Shown: positions 42,184 to 47,965 of the stretch, piece by piece | Position numbering within the stretch: the stretch's first letter is position 1 | Layout: the number at the start of each line of letters is the position of its first letter | DNA from: UBA4720 sp038227135 | GTDB taxonomy: Bacteria > Gemmatimonadota > Gemmatimonadetes > Gemmatimonadales > Gemmatimonadaceae | NCBI GenBank assembly: GCA_038227135.1 | Contig: JBBRQC010000025.1 | Location: 1 to 47,965 of the forward strand | Direction: 5' to 3' | DNA length: 47,965 nt | The notes under the pieces: model-generated | Databases searched by the model: none | Seen by the model: only the letters and a program-made list of their open reading frames with translations | What the model was told of the DNA's origin: nothing | Translations under genes and position numbers: made by a program

Positions 42184-42650
42184 CTGAGCAGCTTGCCTAG
42201 AATGGTTGTTACGACGGTGTCTGCCATGACACCGTCCGAAAAAATCACCGTCGCATCGCCGCCTTCGCATGATCCGCTCGTGGACGCAAGGCCCCGGGCA
42301 TCGAAGCAAACGAGCGTTCTGCTGCTGGCCATGTGCAGTCCGTTGTCATTCACGTACCGCATGTAGGCGATGGTAGCCCGTTGACCAACCCCGTTTGCGC
42401 TGGTGTCGACATCCACCCAGAATCGCTGCCCTGCAACATCTATGTGAAGCTGGGCAATCCGTCCGTATCTCATCGCAGTCGAACGGGTGAGCGAATGCGT
42501 GACAGCGAATTGATCGGCGCCGGAGGCGGTGCTCCGGCGCTGGAGCACCAATGAGACCTTTGGGCCTCCAATCGCTGCGACAATCCCTATTACCGACAGC
42601 ACCATCACGGCCTCGGTCAGGGTAAAACCTCTCCTTTGAACCCCGCGCAT
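42180..42650 (-). CDS. FimT/GspH-like minor pilin
   Basis: A 156-residue minor pilin with the class III signal RRGFTLTEAVMVLSVIGIVAA and mature Glu5. The GspH/FimT-type domain follows (HSLTRSTAMRYGRIAQLHID; VCFDARGLAS; ATVIFSDGVM). It is the first gene of the minus-strand minor pilin set and is divergent from the ECF sigma gene. The major pilin, PilY1 and the assembly ATPases are not in this window, so this set works with genes elsewhere. Confidence 0.8.
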   Translation of the reverse strand: MRGVQRRGFTLTEAVMVLSVIGIVAAIGGPKVSLVLQRRSTASGADQFAVTHSLTRSTAMRYGRIAQLHIDVAGQRFWVDVDTSANGVGQRATIAYMRYVNDNGLHMASSRTLVCFDARGLASTSGSCEGGDATVIFSDGVMADTVVTTILGKLLR

Positions 42651-42768
42651 CGTGACCCGCCCTTTCGTGGAGGGAGCCTATTGCTATGACTGATGTAAAA
42701 GACTGTTTCCAACTCGCGATTCGTCACTTGGTATCGGACTCGCCGCTGGCCTGGGCGCCGCTTAGCAC

Positions 42769-42784
42769 GCCCAAGTCCTTGGGC
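42769..42784. promoter_or_regulatory. 16-bp operator-like palindrome
   Basis: GCCCAAG-TC-CTTGGGC is a perfect 7-bp inverted repeat with a 2-base centre, between the divergent fimT and sigma-factor genes (42651-42868). The 2-base centre is too small for a loop, so a dimeric DNA-binding protein site is likelier than a terminator. The rest of the gap shows no clear promoter. Confidence 0.3.
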
Positions 42785-42868
42785 CTGCTTGCGTTATGTC
42801 GTGCCGTGGAATAAATCGGGCCTGATGCTCTTTGTGACGCGCGCGGGGCTTTCGATAGTCATTCACCT

Positions 42869-43420
42869 GTGAAGGGCTCGTCAGATGAAGAACTCATCGC
42901 GGCGGTGCTTGCCGGCGACATTGACGCATTCTCTGGTCTTATTCGACGGCATCAAGACGCCTGCGTCCGTTTCGCGGTCCGAATGCTTGGATCGCGCGTG
43001 GACGCGGACGATGCGCTCCAGTCGGCGTTCATGCGCGCCTTTCGCAGCCTTCGCAATTGCAGACAAAAGGATCGGTTCGGAGGCTGGCTTTACCAAATCG
43101 TTATCAACGAGTGCAGGACTTATGCGGCGCGACAGCGACGTCGTGACCTCCGTTTCACTCCCGCAACTGATGCGATCGAGCGGGCGGTGGCACCTGAGTC
43201 GGAGACCGAAGCTGAATCGGATGTCGGCGGGCATATCGAGAGTGCGCTGGGCTCCTTACCGGCAGAGCAGCGGGAGGCATTTCTGCTCAAGCACGTGGAG
43301 GAGTTAACGTATGAAGAGATGTCGGAGAAGACAGGCGTCAGCGTGCCGGCGCTGAAGATGAGAGTGAAGCGGGCCTGCGATGCACTTCGCAACCTATTGG
43401 AAGGGGTTTATCATGCCTGA
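42869..43420 (+). CDS. ECF-family RNA polymerase sigma factor
   Basis: A 183-residue sigma-70-family regulator. Region 2 includes GDIDAFSGLIRRHQDACVRF and DADDALQSAFMRAFRSL; region 4 has LPAEQREAFLLKHVEELTYE, then MSEKTGVSVPALKMRVKRA, a typical helix-turn-helix. It lacks regions 1 and 3, as ECF factors do. It has a GTG start at 42869, and its TGA overlaps the next gene by 8 bases, a strong sign that the next gene is its partner (anti-sigma). Confidence 0.92.
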   Translation: MKGSSDEELIAAVLAGDIDAFSGLIRRHQDACVRFAVRMLGSRVDADDALQSAFMRAFRSLRNCRQKDRFGGWLYQIVINECRTYAARQRRRDLRFTPATDAIERAVAPESETEAESDVGGHIESALGSLPAEQREAFLLKHVEELTYEEMSEKTGVSVPALKMRVKRACDALRNLLEGVYHA

Positions 43421-44039
43421 GAGTTACGACGAGAGCGCGATCGACAAAGATGCTGCATTCGCCGAGCGAATCGCGGCGCCCTTGCGCGCACTTGAACACG
43501 TCCATCCATCGTTCGAGAAGCGGCTGATGGAGAAAGTACATGCCGAAGGTCCGGCGCTTTATCCTGTGCGCGCGCAGTCGAGAGGATCATGGTGGCGCAC
43601 CGAGCGCGAGCTCAGACTCTCGCCTCTAAGCGGGCTGGCGATTGCGGCATCGATCAGCGCAATCATCGCGGTGTCCGGCATCGCGGTCGGAGCGCGCATC
43701 TCCTCGCCATCGGGTGCGGCACAGCGAATTGCTTCCACCGCCCACCGCGACACCGTACAGCTCGTGCGCTTCGTGTTCGTCGACCGCAAGGCAGCCCAGG
43801 TCGAGCTAGTCGGGGATTTCAACCAATGGGCAAGGGGAACCACGCAGCTGCGTCAATCCGGAGTTCCCGGAGTCTGGGCCGTCTCAGTTCCCCTCTGGCC
43901 GGGACGTCACGAGTATGCTTTTATTATCAACGGCTCGCGGTGGGTTGCAGATCCGCTCGCCGTGCCTTCATCGGACGACTTCGGAACAGAAAGCTCGGTC
44001 ATTCGGGTCGGAACATCAGGACGCGGCTCGACCTCGTAA
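43413..44039 (+). CDS. Membrane anti-sigma-like protein with exported CBM48/AMPK-beta-like domain
   Basis: A 208-residue protein: a cytoplasmic N-terminus (1-70, where an anti-sigma domain would sit; no ZAS zinc motif is visible), one transmembrane helix (about 72-94, LSGLAIAASISAIIAVSGIA) and an exported C-terminal domain (about 118-200). The latter reads VRFVFVDRKAAQVELVGDFN, QW, then PGVWAVSVPL, GRHEYAFIINGSRWVADP, which is the glycogen/starch-binding E-set fold of CBM48/AMPK-beta. I chose ATG 43413, overlapping the sigma factor's stop by 8 bases. A sugar-polymer sensing anti-sigma factor is the best inference. Confidence 0.75.
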   Translation: MPESYDESAIDKDAAFAERIAAPLRALEHVHPSFEKRLMEKVHAEGPALYPVRAQSRGSWWRTERELRLSPLSGLAIAASISAIIAVSGIAVGARISSPSGAAQRIASTAHRDTVQLVRFVFVDRKAAQVELVGDFNQWARGTTQLRQSGVPGVWAVSVPLWPGRHEYAFIINGSRWVADPLAVPSSDDFGTESSVIRVGTSGRGSTS

Positions 44040-44073
44040 GAAGCCCCTTCCGCAACCTGCTACCCGCGGATAT

Positions 44074-45243
44074 TTGACAGCTGGAACACCCCGACTTCTG
44101 GCAATTCTGAGAGGAGCGCTTACGGCGCTCCTCTTTGTAGCGCAAGCGGGTCGCGCGCAAAAAGTCGAAGTCAGCCTGGATTTGGGGGGAGCCGCACTTC
44201 GTTATGCCGATACCTTGAGCACCGGTGCTATCACAGTTACGCCGCGCATCACCGCGAATTGGAACTCGGACCTGCTCGACGCGTCCGGCACGTACTCTCA
44301 GTTCACCACGGCAGGATGGAGCACGCAAGGACTTCTTTCCGCGTCCCATTTCATTCCAACCAGCAAAGGGTTCCTCGGAGAAGTTGGTGGATTCGTCGGG
44401 GGAAGTATCCACGGCGACGGGACACGAACAGGGGAATTCCTTGTAAACTCTCGGGGCCATTTTCCACGCGGCAGCTCCGAGCTTTTCCTGGGGGCTGGCG
44501 CCGGTCGCACCTGGGACGCGTTCGCGTGGCGAAGTATTCTTCTCGGCGAGGCGGGAGCGTCGATTGGATCGCAATTGACGAGCGCATCGTTGGCGATAAG
44601 CCCGACGATGGTAGATGATTCGATCAAATACGCGGACGTCCAGGCGTCGCTCTCCTGGAATCATGAGAGGATGGACTTTGCCGGCTTGCTTGGCGCCCGG
44701 CTTGGGGATCAGCTCACGGCGCTGGGCGCTCACGAGCGGGCGTGGGCCAATGTCAGCGCCGTGTTCTGGGTGACGTCGCGCGTCGGGGTCGTCGGTGCCG
44801 GCGGTAGCTATCCAGTAGACCCAACGCAGGGATTTCCCGGCGGAAGGTTTATATCGCTGAGTGTGCGAATGACAGGTGCACACAGTCCGGCCCAGGCGCC
44901 AGCCGCGCCGACTGCTCCGGAATCACCACCTCGCGATCTCACACCCGATGCGGGATCTGCCGCGATAGGTTTCGTTGCCAGCCGAACCGACAGCGGTCGC
45001 GTGACTCTAAGAGTGAATGCTCCCGGCGCGCGAGTCGTGGAGATCAACGGCGACTTTACAAACTGGACGCCGCTGCAGCTCGCGCCGGCAGAAGCCGGAT
45101 GGTGGTCGACGACTGTCACGATTGTGCCCGGGAAGTATCAGATGAATGTCAGGGTCAACGGTGGCCAATGGGTGGTGCCGCCTGGCGTTCTTGCGATGGT
45201 CGATGAATTTGGAGGAGTGGTAGGATTGCTGGTGGTCGACTAA
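44074..45243 (+). CDS. Outer-membrane-type protein with C-terminal CBM48-like domain
   Basis: A 389-residue exported protein. A signal segment (LLAILRGALTALLFVAQAGR) is followed by about 260 residues of alternating amphipathic strands, resembling a 10-14-stranded barrel (for example RTWDAFAWRSILLGEAGASI). A Pro/Ala linker leads to residues 310-389: VTLRVNAPGARVVEINGDFT, NW, then GKYQMNVRVNGGQWVVPPG, the same E-set carbohydrate-binding pattern as the anti-sigma protein before it. The TTG at 44074 is the only usable start after the previous stop; the start is uncertain. A CBM48 shared by sensor and surface protein suggests a common ligand. Confidence 0.66.
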   Translation: MTAGTPRLLAILRGALTALLFVAQAGRAQKVEVSLDLGGAALRYADTLSTGAITVTPRITANWNSDLLDASGTYSQFTTAGWSTQGLLSASHFIPTSKGFLGEVGGFVGGSIHGDGTRTGEFLVNSRGHFPRGSSELFLGAGAGRTWDAFAWRSILLGEAGASIGSQLTSASLAISPTMVDDSIKYADVQASLSWNHERMDFAGLLGARLGDQLTALGAHERAWANVSAVFWVTSRVGVVGAGGSYPVDPTQGFPGGRFISLSVRMTGAHSPAQAPAAPTAPESPPRDLTPDAGSAAIGFVASRTDSGRVTLRVNAPGARVVEINGDFTNWTPLQLAPAEAGWWSTTVTIVPGKYQMNVRVNGGQWVVPPGVLAMVDEFGGVVGLLVVD

Positions 45244-45299
45244 ACGTTTAAATGTGACCTGCAACCCCGGTTGCCGAGTCTATCTGGTATGGCGTACCA
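45241..45299. promoter_or_regulatory. Cluster of small palindromes upstream of the secreted repeat gene
   Basis: Three short inverted repeats lie in the 120-base gap: TAAACGTTTA (45241-45250, overlapping the previous stop), GCAACC-CC-GGTTGC (45261-45274) and TGGTA-N5-TACCA (45285-45299). Each is short and could occur by chance. Together they mark a possible operator or 3'-end region. Confidence 0.2.
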
Positions 45300-45363
45300 A
45301 TTCGGGCGAGCCATGCCATCGTGTCGCGAAATTGCAGATCACTCCCTCGCGGAGATGATATAT

Positions 45364-46086
45364 ATGAATATGAAGCTCATTCGACGTTTCACGCTCTTCG
45401 CATTGGCGACGCTGTTGACCGCTGCGGGATCGAGCGCGCAAACTCCGGCTAAAGATCCATCAGCGCGCTTGCGAGAGGTGCTTCCGGCCGATGTTGCCCA
45501 GCGGGTGCTGGCGCGGATCGCCGAAGCGCGGGCGCGACAACTTCCCGCCGAAGCACTCGAAAACCGCGCGCTGAAGTTTGCCGCAAAGGGCGTTGATCCG
45601 AAGAACATCGAACGCTCCGTGAGCGAACAGGCCGATCGGATGGCACTTGCGAAAGCTGCTCTCACCAACGGTCGCGCATCAACTCCGGCGGGGGATGAGA
45701 TTGAGGCCGGAGCAGAGGCAATGCGCAAAGGCGTAGACGGCCCTTCGGTCACCTTGCTGGCGAAGAGCGCTTCAAGGGGTCGATCGCTCGCGGTGCCCCT
45801 CTTCGTGATTGGTAGTTTAACCGATCGCGGGTTGACCCCTAACGCGGCGGTAAAGAGTGTGCTTGCGCGTCTGGGAGACAAGGCATCCGATTCAGATCTC
45901 GAAGGCATGGTCGGGGAGTTTCCCAGCCAGCTCCAGGCCGGTCAGGGCAAACCGCCCGCATCGACAGGGCGGGACTTCGGCCAGAGTCATCGGCCGGCTT
46001 CTGCAGGACGCCCCGCGTCGGCTGGCCTGCCCGCCGGGATTCCCGGTAACGCGGGAAAGAGTCACCGACCGCCGCCGAAGAACTAG
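45364..46086 (+). CDS. Secreted alanine-rich repeat protein, unknown function
   Basis: A 240-residue exported protein. A signal peptide (MNMKLIRRFTLFALATLLTA, cut near SSAQ) is followed by three degenerate 40-50 residue helical repeats, each with an acidic/basic helix and a G-[VL]-[DT] turn (KGVDPKNIERSV, KGVDGPSVTLLA, RGLTPNAAVKSV). The C-terminus is Pro/Gly/Ser-rich (SHRPASAGRPASAGLPAG). I do not recognise a family. GGAG at 45351 fits ATG 45364. It follows the sigma-anti-sigma-barrel set on the same strand after 120 bases, so it may be a target of that sigma factor. Confidence 0.65.
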   Translation: MNMKLIRRFTLFALATLLTAAGSSAQTPAKDPSARLREVLPADVAQRVLARIAEARARQLPAEALENRALKFAAKGVDPKNIERSVSEQADRMALAKAALTNGRASTPAGDEIEAGAEAMRKGVDGPSVTLLAKSASRGRSLAVPLFVIGSLTDRGLTPNAAVKSVLARLGDKASDSDLEGMVGEFPSQLQAGQGKPPASTGRDFGQSHRPASAGRPASAGLPAGIPGNAGKSHRPPPKN

Positions 46087-46104
46087 GGCTGCTTGACAGC
46101 AGCG

Positions 46105-46125
46105 GAGACAGATCAGCGCTGTCTC
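46105..46125 (+). terminator. Possible terminator or structured 3' end
   Basis: A 7-bp inverted repeat (GAGACAG and CTGTCTC) with a 7-base loop ATCAGCG begins 19 bases after the previous stop. No T tract follows, so termination is tentative. The remaining 154 bases to the next gene show only the AGGAGA ribosome-binding site. Confidence 0.25.
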
Positions 46126-46279
46126 AAGTCTCCGCGACGGCGTGTTGCATTCGCCGTTTCGATGATGAGCTGTGACTTTCGTGCGCAATGTCAGAGTCTA
46201 CGCAGATGGGACCGTGCTGCGCACGTGTCGACCAACTCGCCAACCAAGACCATTAACCACTCGTGCAGGAGATAAAAAA

Positions 46280-47173
46280 ATGAGGCGATCGCTCCGAATC
46301 TTTGCCGCACTCGCGCTGGGCGCACTCGGCCTGGCCGCCTGCAGTGATTCCTCGGGCACCGGCACCGGACTCCTCACCGTTCGTCTGACCGACGCTCCCT
46401 TCCCATTCTCCGATGTCTCGCGCGTCGATGTCTTCATCGTCCGTGTCGATGCCAGACAGACGGCGGGGACGGATGCCGAGGCCGCTGACGTATCGAACAA
46501 TCAGGGTTGGACCACGGTCGCCACTCCGAACGCCTCTATAAACTTGCTCGATCTTGGCGGCGGCATCACCAGGAATCTCGGCGCAACCACTCTCGCGACG
46601 GGCACCTACAACGGCTTTCGCCTGATCATCGACCCGACCAAATCCTCTATCACGCTTCTTAAGGACGGCTCACACCCATCAATTCAATTCCCGAGCGCGG
46701 CGCAATCCGGAATCAAGATCAACCTGGACAAGCCGATCGCCCTGACCGAAAACGGCTCAGTAATGACGCTGGATTTCGACATAGGTAGAAGCTTTGTAAT
46801 GCGGGGGAACAGCGCCAGCAACGGATTCAACTTCAGGCCTGTCATCCGCGCGGTGGCCGAGGACATCACCGGGAGCCTGACCGGGTCGGTACATGCCACT
46901 AGCGCGACCGGGGCAGCGGTTCCTGGCGCCACGGTTGAAGTGTTAACGAACAATTCCCTGCTCAACGACGCAGATCCGGCTCACATCGTCGCCAGTACGA
47001 CTACTACAGACCCGGCCGGGAATTTCAGTTTCGCGTTTCTGCTTCCAGGAACTTACGTGGTACGAGCAACCCCTCCGACGGCGAGCGGCTTGAAACCGGC
47101 GCTGCTGCCAGGTGGAGTGACTATCACCACCGGCTCTGTGACCCAGAACCAGACCATAGTAGTGACGTCGTAA
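46280..47173 (+). CDS. DUF4382 lipoprotein with carboxypeptidase-regulatory-like domain
   Basis: A 297-residue outer-envelope lipoprotein with lipobox LGLAAC (lipidated Cys21). The DUF4382 domain covers about residues 30-190 (GLLTVRLTDAPFPFSDVSRV; SINLLDLGGG; TYNGFRLIID; VMTLDFDIGRSF; NGFNFRPVIRA). A carboxypeptidase-regulatory/CnaB-like module follows (GSLTGSVHATSATGAAVPGA, then GNFSFAFLLPGTYVVRATPP). AGGAGA ends 7 bases before the ATG, a strong ribosome-binding site. Role unknown. A terminator closes the transcript. Confidence 0.82.
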   Translation: MRRSLRIFAALALGALGLAACSDSSGTGTGLLTVRLTDAPFPFSDVSRVDVFIVRVDARQTAGTDAEAADVSNNQGWTTVATPNASINLLDLGGGITRNLGATTLATGTYNGFRLIIDPTKSSITLLKDGSHPSIQFPSAAQSGIKINLDKPIALTENGSVMTLDFDIGRSFVMRGNSASNGFNFRPVIRAVAEDITGSLTGSVHATSATGAAVPGATVEVLTNNSLLNDADPAHIVASTTTTDPAGNFSFAFLLPGTYVVRATPPTASGLKPALLPGGVTITTGSVTQNQTIVVTS

Positions 47174-47204
47174 GAGCTGCGACGATAAGAGCGCTAGAGC
47201 ATTA

Positions 47205-47233
47205 AGAGCCCGAGGAAGTTCTCGGGCTCTTTT
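47205..47233 (+). terminator. Rho-independent terminator
   Basis: A perfect 10-bp stem (AGAGCCCGAG with CTCGGGCTCT) around the loop GAAGTT, followed by TTT, starts 31 bases after the DUF4382 stop. It is the clearest intrinsic terminator in the window. The bases between it and the next gene (47234-47402) show no further feature. Confidence 0.8.
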
Positions 47234-47402
47234 GCATCGGAGGATTGGGACGCGATAATCGCGGTTATTGGTCCTTCTCGCATCAGCCGCGGACCCTGTG
47301 TAGCTCAGGCCCCGACGGAACATCGAATCGGTGGCTTGGCAAGCCCTATCCTCTGGTACGCTCCCTGCCTAACATCCAATCATCGAATCCAAGGAAGGCC
47401 CA

Positions 47403-47780
47403 GTGTCCCTTCGAAATCTGTTTCCAGAATCGATCTTCGGTCGCAAGCTCAATCCCAACGCCGAGCGGCGCCTTCGCCTGTCTCAGGCCCGCGCCGAAGA
47501 GACGATCATTCGCGGTCACGTGGACAACGCCCTGATGTTCGTGGACACGCTCGCCGAGGACCTCTCGTTTGACCGGGCGATCGACACGTACATTCGAGTG
47601 ATGGGCATTCCCGAGCCCCTCGCGAGCACGGTCGCAACGAGGGCTCTGGTGCACCTCGGTCGTGATCTCGTTCCGTTCCGCCGCCGCATGCAGCGCGAGG
47701 GAGAGGACACCGTCGCTGAAAAGCCGCGCCTTCGCCTCGACGAGGCGTCCCGGGCTCAGGACATCAAGCGAGGGGCTTAG
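47403..47780 (+). CDS. Small hypothetical protein
   Basis: A 125-residue soluble protein without transmembrane segments or signal peptide, which I do not recognise. The first 35 residues are Leu/Arg-rich (MSLRNLFPESIFGRKLNPNA), then helical with mixed charge (VDNALMFVDTLAEDL; STVATRALVHLGRDLVPFRR), and the end is basic. AAGGAAGG precedes the GTG start by 5 bases, a good ribosome-binding site. It converges on the VKOR-type gene with 6 bases between stops. No function can be proposed. Confidence 0.6.
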   Translation: MSLRNLFPESIFGRKLNPNAERRLRLSQARAEETIIRGHVDNALMFVDTLAEDLSFDRAIDTYIRVMGIPEPLASTVATRALVHLGRDLVPFRRRMQREGEDTVAEKPRLRLDEASRAQDIKRGA

Positions 47781-47786
47781 ACAGCC

Positions 47787-47965
47787 TCAGCTACGAAGTT
47801 CTGGTCCCGGCTCAGTGGTGATCTCCAGCGCAGCGCGCAGCTCCCTCAAATCCGCAATGCTGACGATCAGTATCGCCACCACGATGCCCGCCGAGGTGAC
47901 ACACCATACGCATATGGCGTGGATTACTGCGAGCTCGAGGTAGGTAAGCCAGCCTGAGAAGAGGA
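47787..47965 (-). CDS. VKOR-type vitamin K epoxide reductase family protein, C-terminal fragment (partial)
   Basis: The last 58 residues of a membrane protein continuing beyond the right edge. They read WLTYLELAVIHAICVWCVTS, then AGIVVAILIVSIADLRELRA and a polar tail. The redox Cys-x-x-Cys (CVWC) lies at the start of a helix, as in the bacterial VKOR homologues that reoxidise DsbA using quinone. Only the active-site helix and tail are visible, so the family call rests on that motif and its flanking residues. Confidence 0.7.
   Translation of the reverse strand, partial: LFSGWLTYLELAVIHAICVWCVTSAGIVVAILIVSIADLRELRAALEITTEPGPELRS

Noticed and set aside
47662..47943. Plus-strand open frame at the right edge.
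   Set aside because: The minus-strand frame shows the VKOR CVWC helix, and the plus frame is Ser/Arg-rich noise.
1..47965. CRISPR arrays, tRNA or rRNA genes, insertion sequences and integrase genes.
   Set aside because: I saw no direct-repeat array, cloverleaf-like sequence, rRNA-like sequence, transposase motif or terminal inverted repeats on either strand.

Overview
The window is GC-rich DNA from a free-living, aerobic, diderm bacterium. The evidence is a heme A synthase and heme O synthase pair, a cytochrome c maturation ABC module, many lipoboxes and AxA-type signal peptides, outer-membrane beta-barrel proteins and type IV pilus minor pilins. Frequent GTG/TTG starts, very tight gene packing, DUF4382 and carboxypeptidase-regulatory-like lipoproteins and M38/M24 hydrolases would suit Gemmatimonadota or a neighbouring phylum such as Acidobacteriota. 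That placement is inference; there is no rRNA gene to test it. I saw no tRNA, rRNA, CRISPR array, transposase or phage gene. No gene-free stretch exceeds 300 bases. The longest gaps are 33611-33857, 42651-42868 and 47174-47402.

Layout. 1-203: start of a TonB-dependent receptor (minus). 304-1662: amino-acid permease. 1757-5751: plus-strand respiratory operon of a mini COX2-like hairpin protein with a Met/His-rich tail, ctaA, ctaB and an ABC exporter, with overlapping or abutting stop/start codons. 5786-11325: a mixed set with a copper/respiration-flavoured lipoprotein, a secreted amidohydrolase, a GH18-like lipoprotein, an M24 peptidase and a V4R-like protein. 11439-17947: seven tightly packed plus-strand genes (DUF92, B12-type radical SAM, geranylgeranyl-reductase-like flavoprotein, flavin reductase, methyltransferase, aromatase/cyclase-like SRPBCC, FabF-like ketosynthase) that look like a small biosynthetic cluster, followed by an aquaporin and a hairpin terminator. 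18702-24624: minus-strand housekeeping and accessory genes (membrane protein, rhodanese, DUF4235, YfiT/DinB, DUF2071, lipoprotein, ppa, aldo/keto reductase, alpha/beta hydrolase). 24653-31554: a minus-strand operon that makes heme precursors and handles heme for cytochrome c (ccmA, ccmB, ccmC, ccmD, a double-domain siroheme-decarboxylase-like protein, cobA-hemD fusion, hemC, hemB). 31646-33610: acs.

33858-39645 is the most unusual region. It encodes three mutually related small secreted beta-rich subunits, a PapD-like chaperone, a 952-residue predicted outer-membrane barrel with Ig-like and SdrD-B-like domains, and a lipoprotein, nearly all translationally coupled. It has the logic of a chaperone-usher fimbrial system, but the putative usher does not look like the PapC family. 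A 44-nt near-perfect hairpin lies at the start of the chaperone gene, just after the first subunit gene. Converging on it are minus-strand minor pilin genes (fimT, pilV, pilW, pilX-like; 42650 to 39697).

42869-46086: an ECF sigma factor, a membrane anti-sigma-like protein with an exported CBM48/AMPK-beta-like domain, an outer-membrane-type protein ending in the same kind of domain, and a secreted repeat protein. This suggests a cell-envelope signalling unit. The end holds a DUF4382 lipoprotein with a clear terminator, a small hypothetical gene, and the C-terminus of a VKOR-type oxidoreductase.
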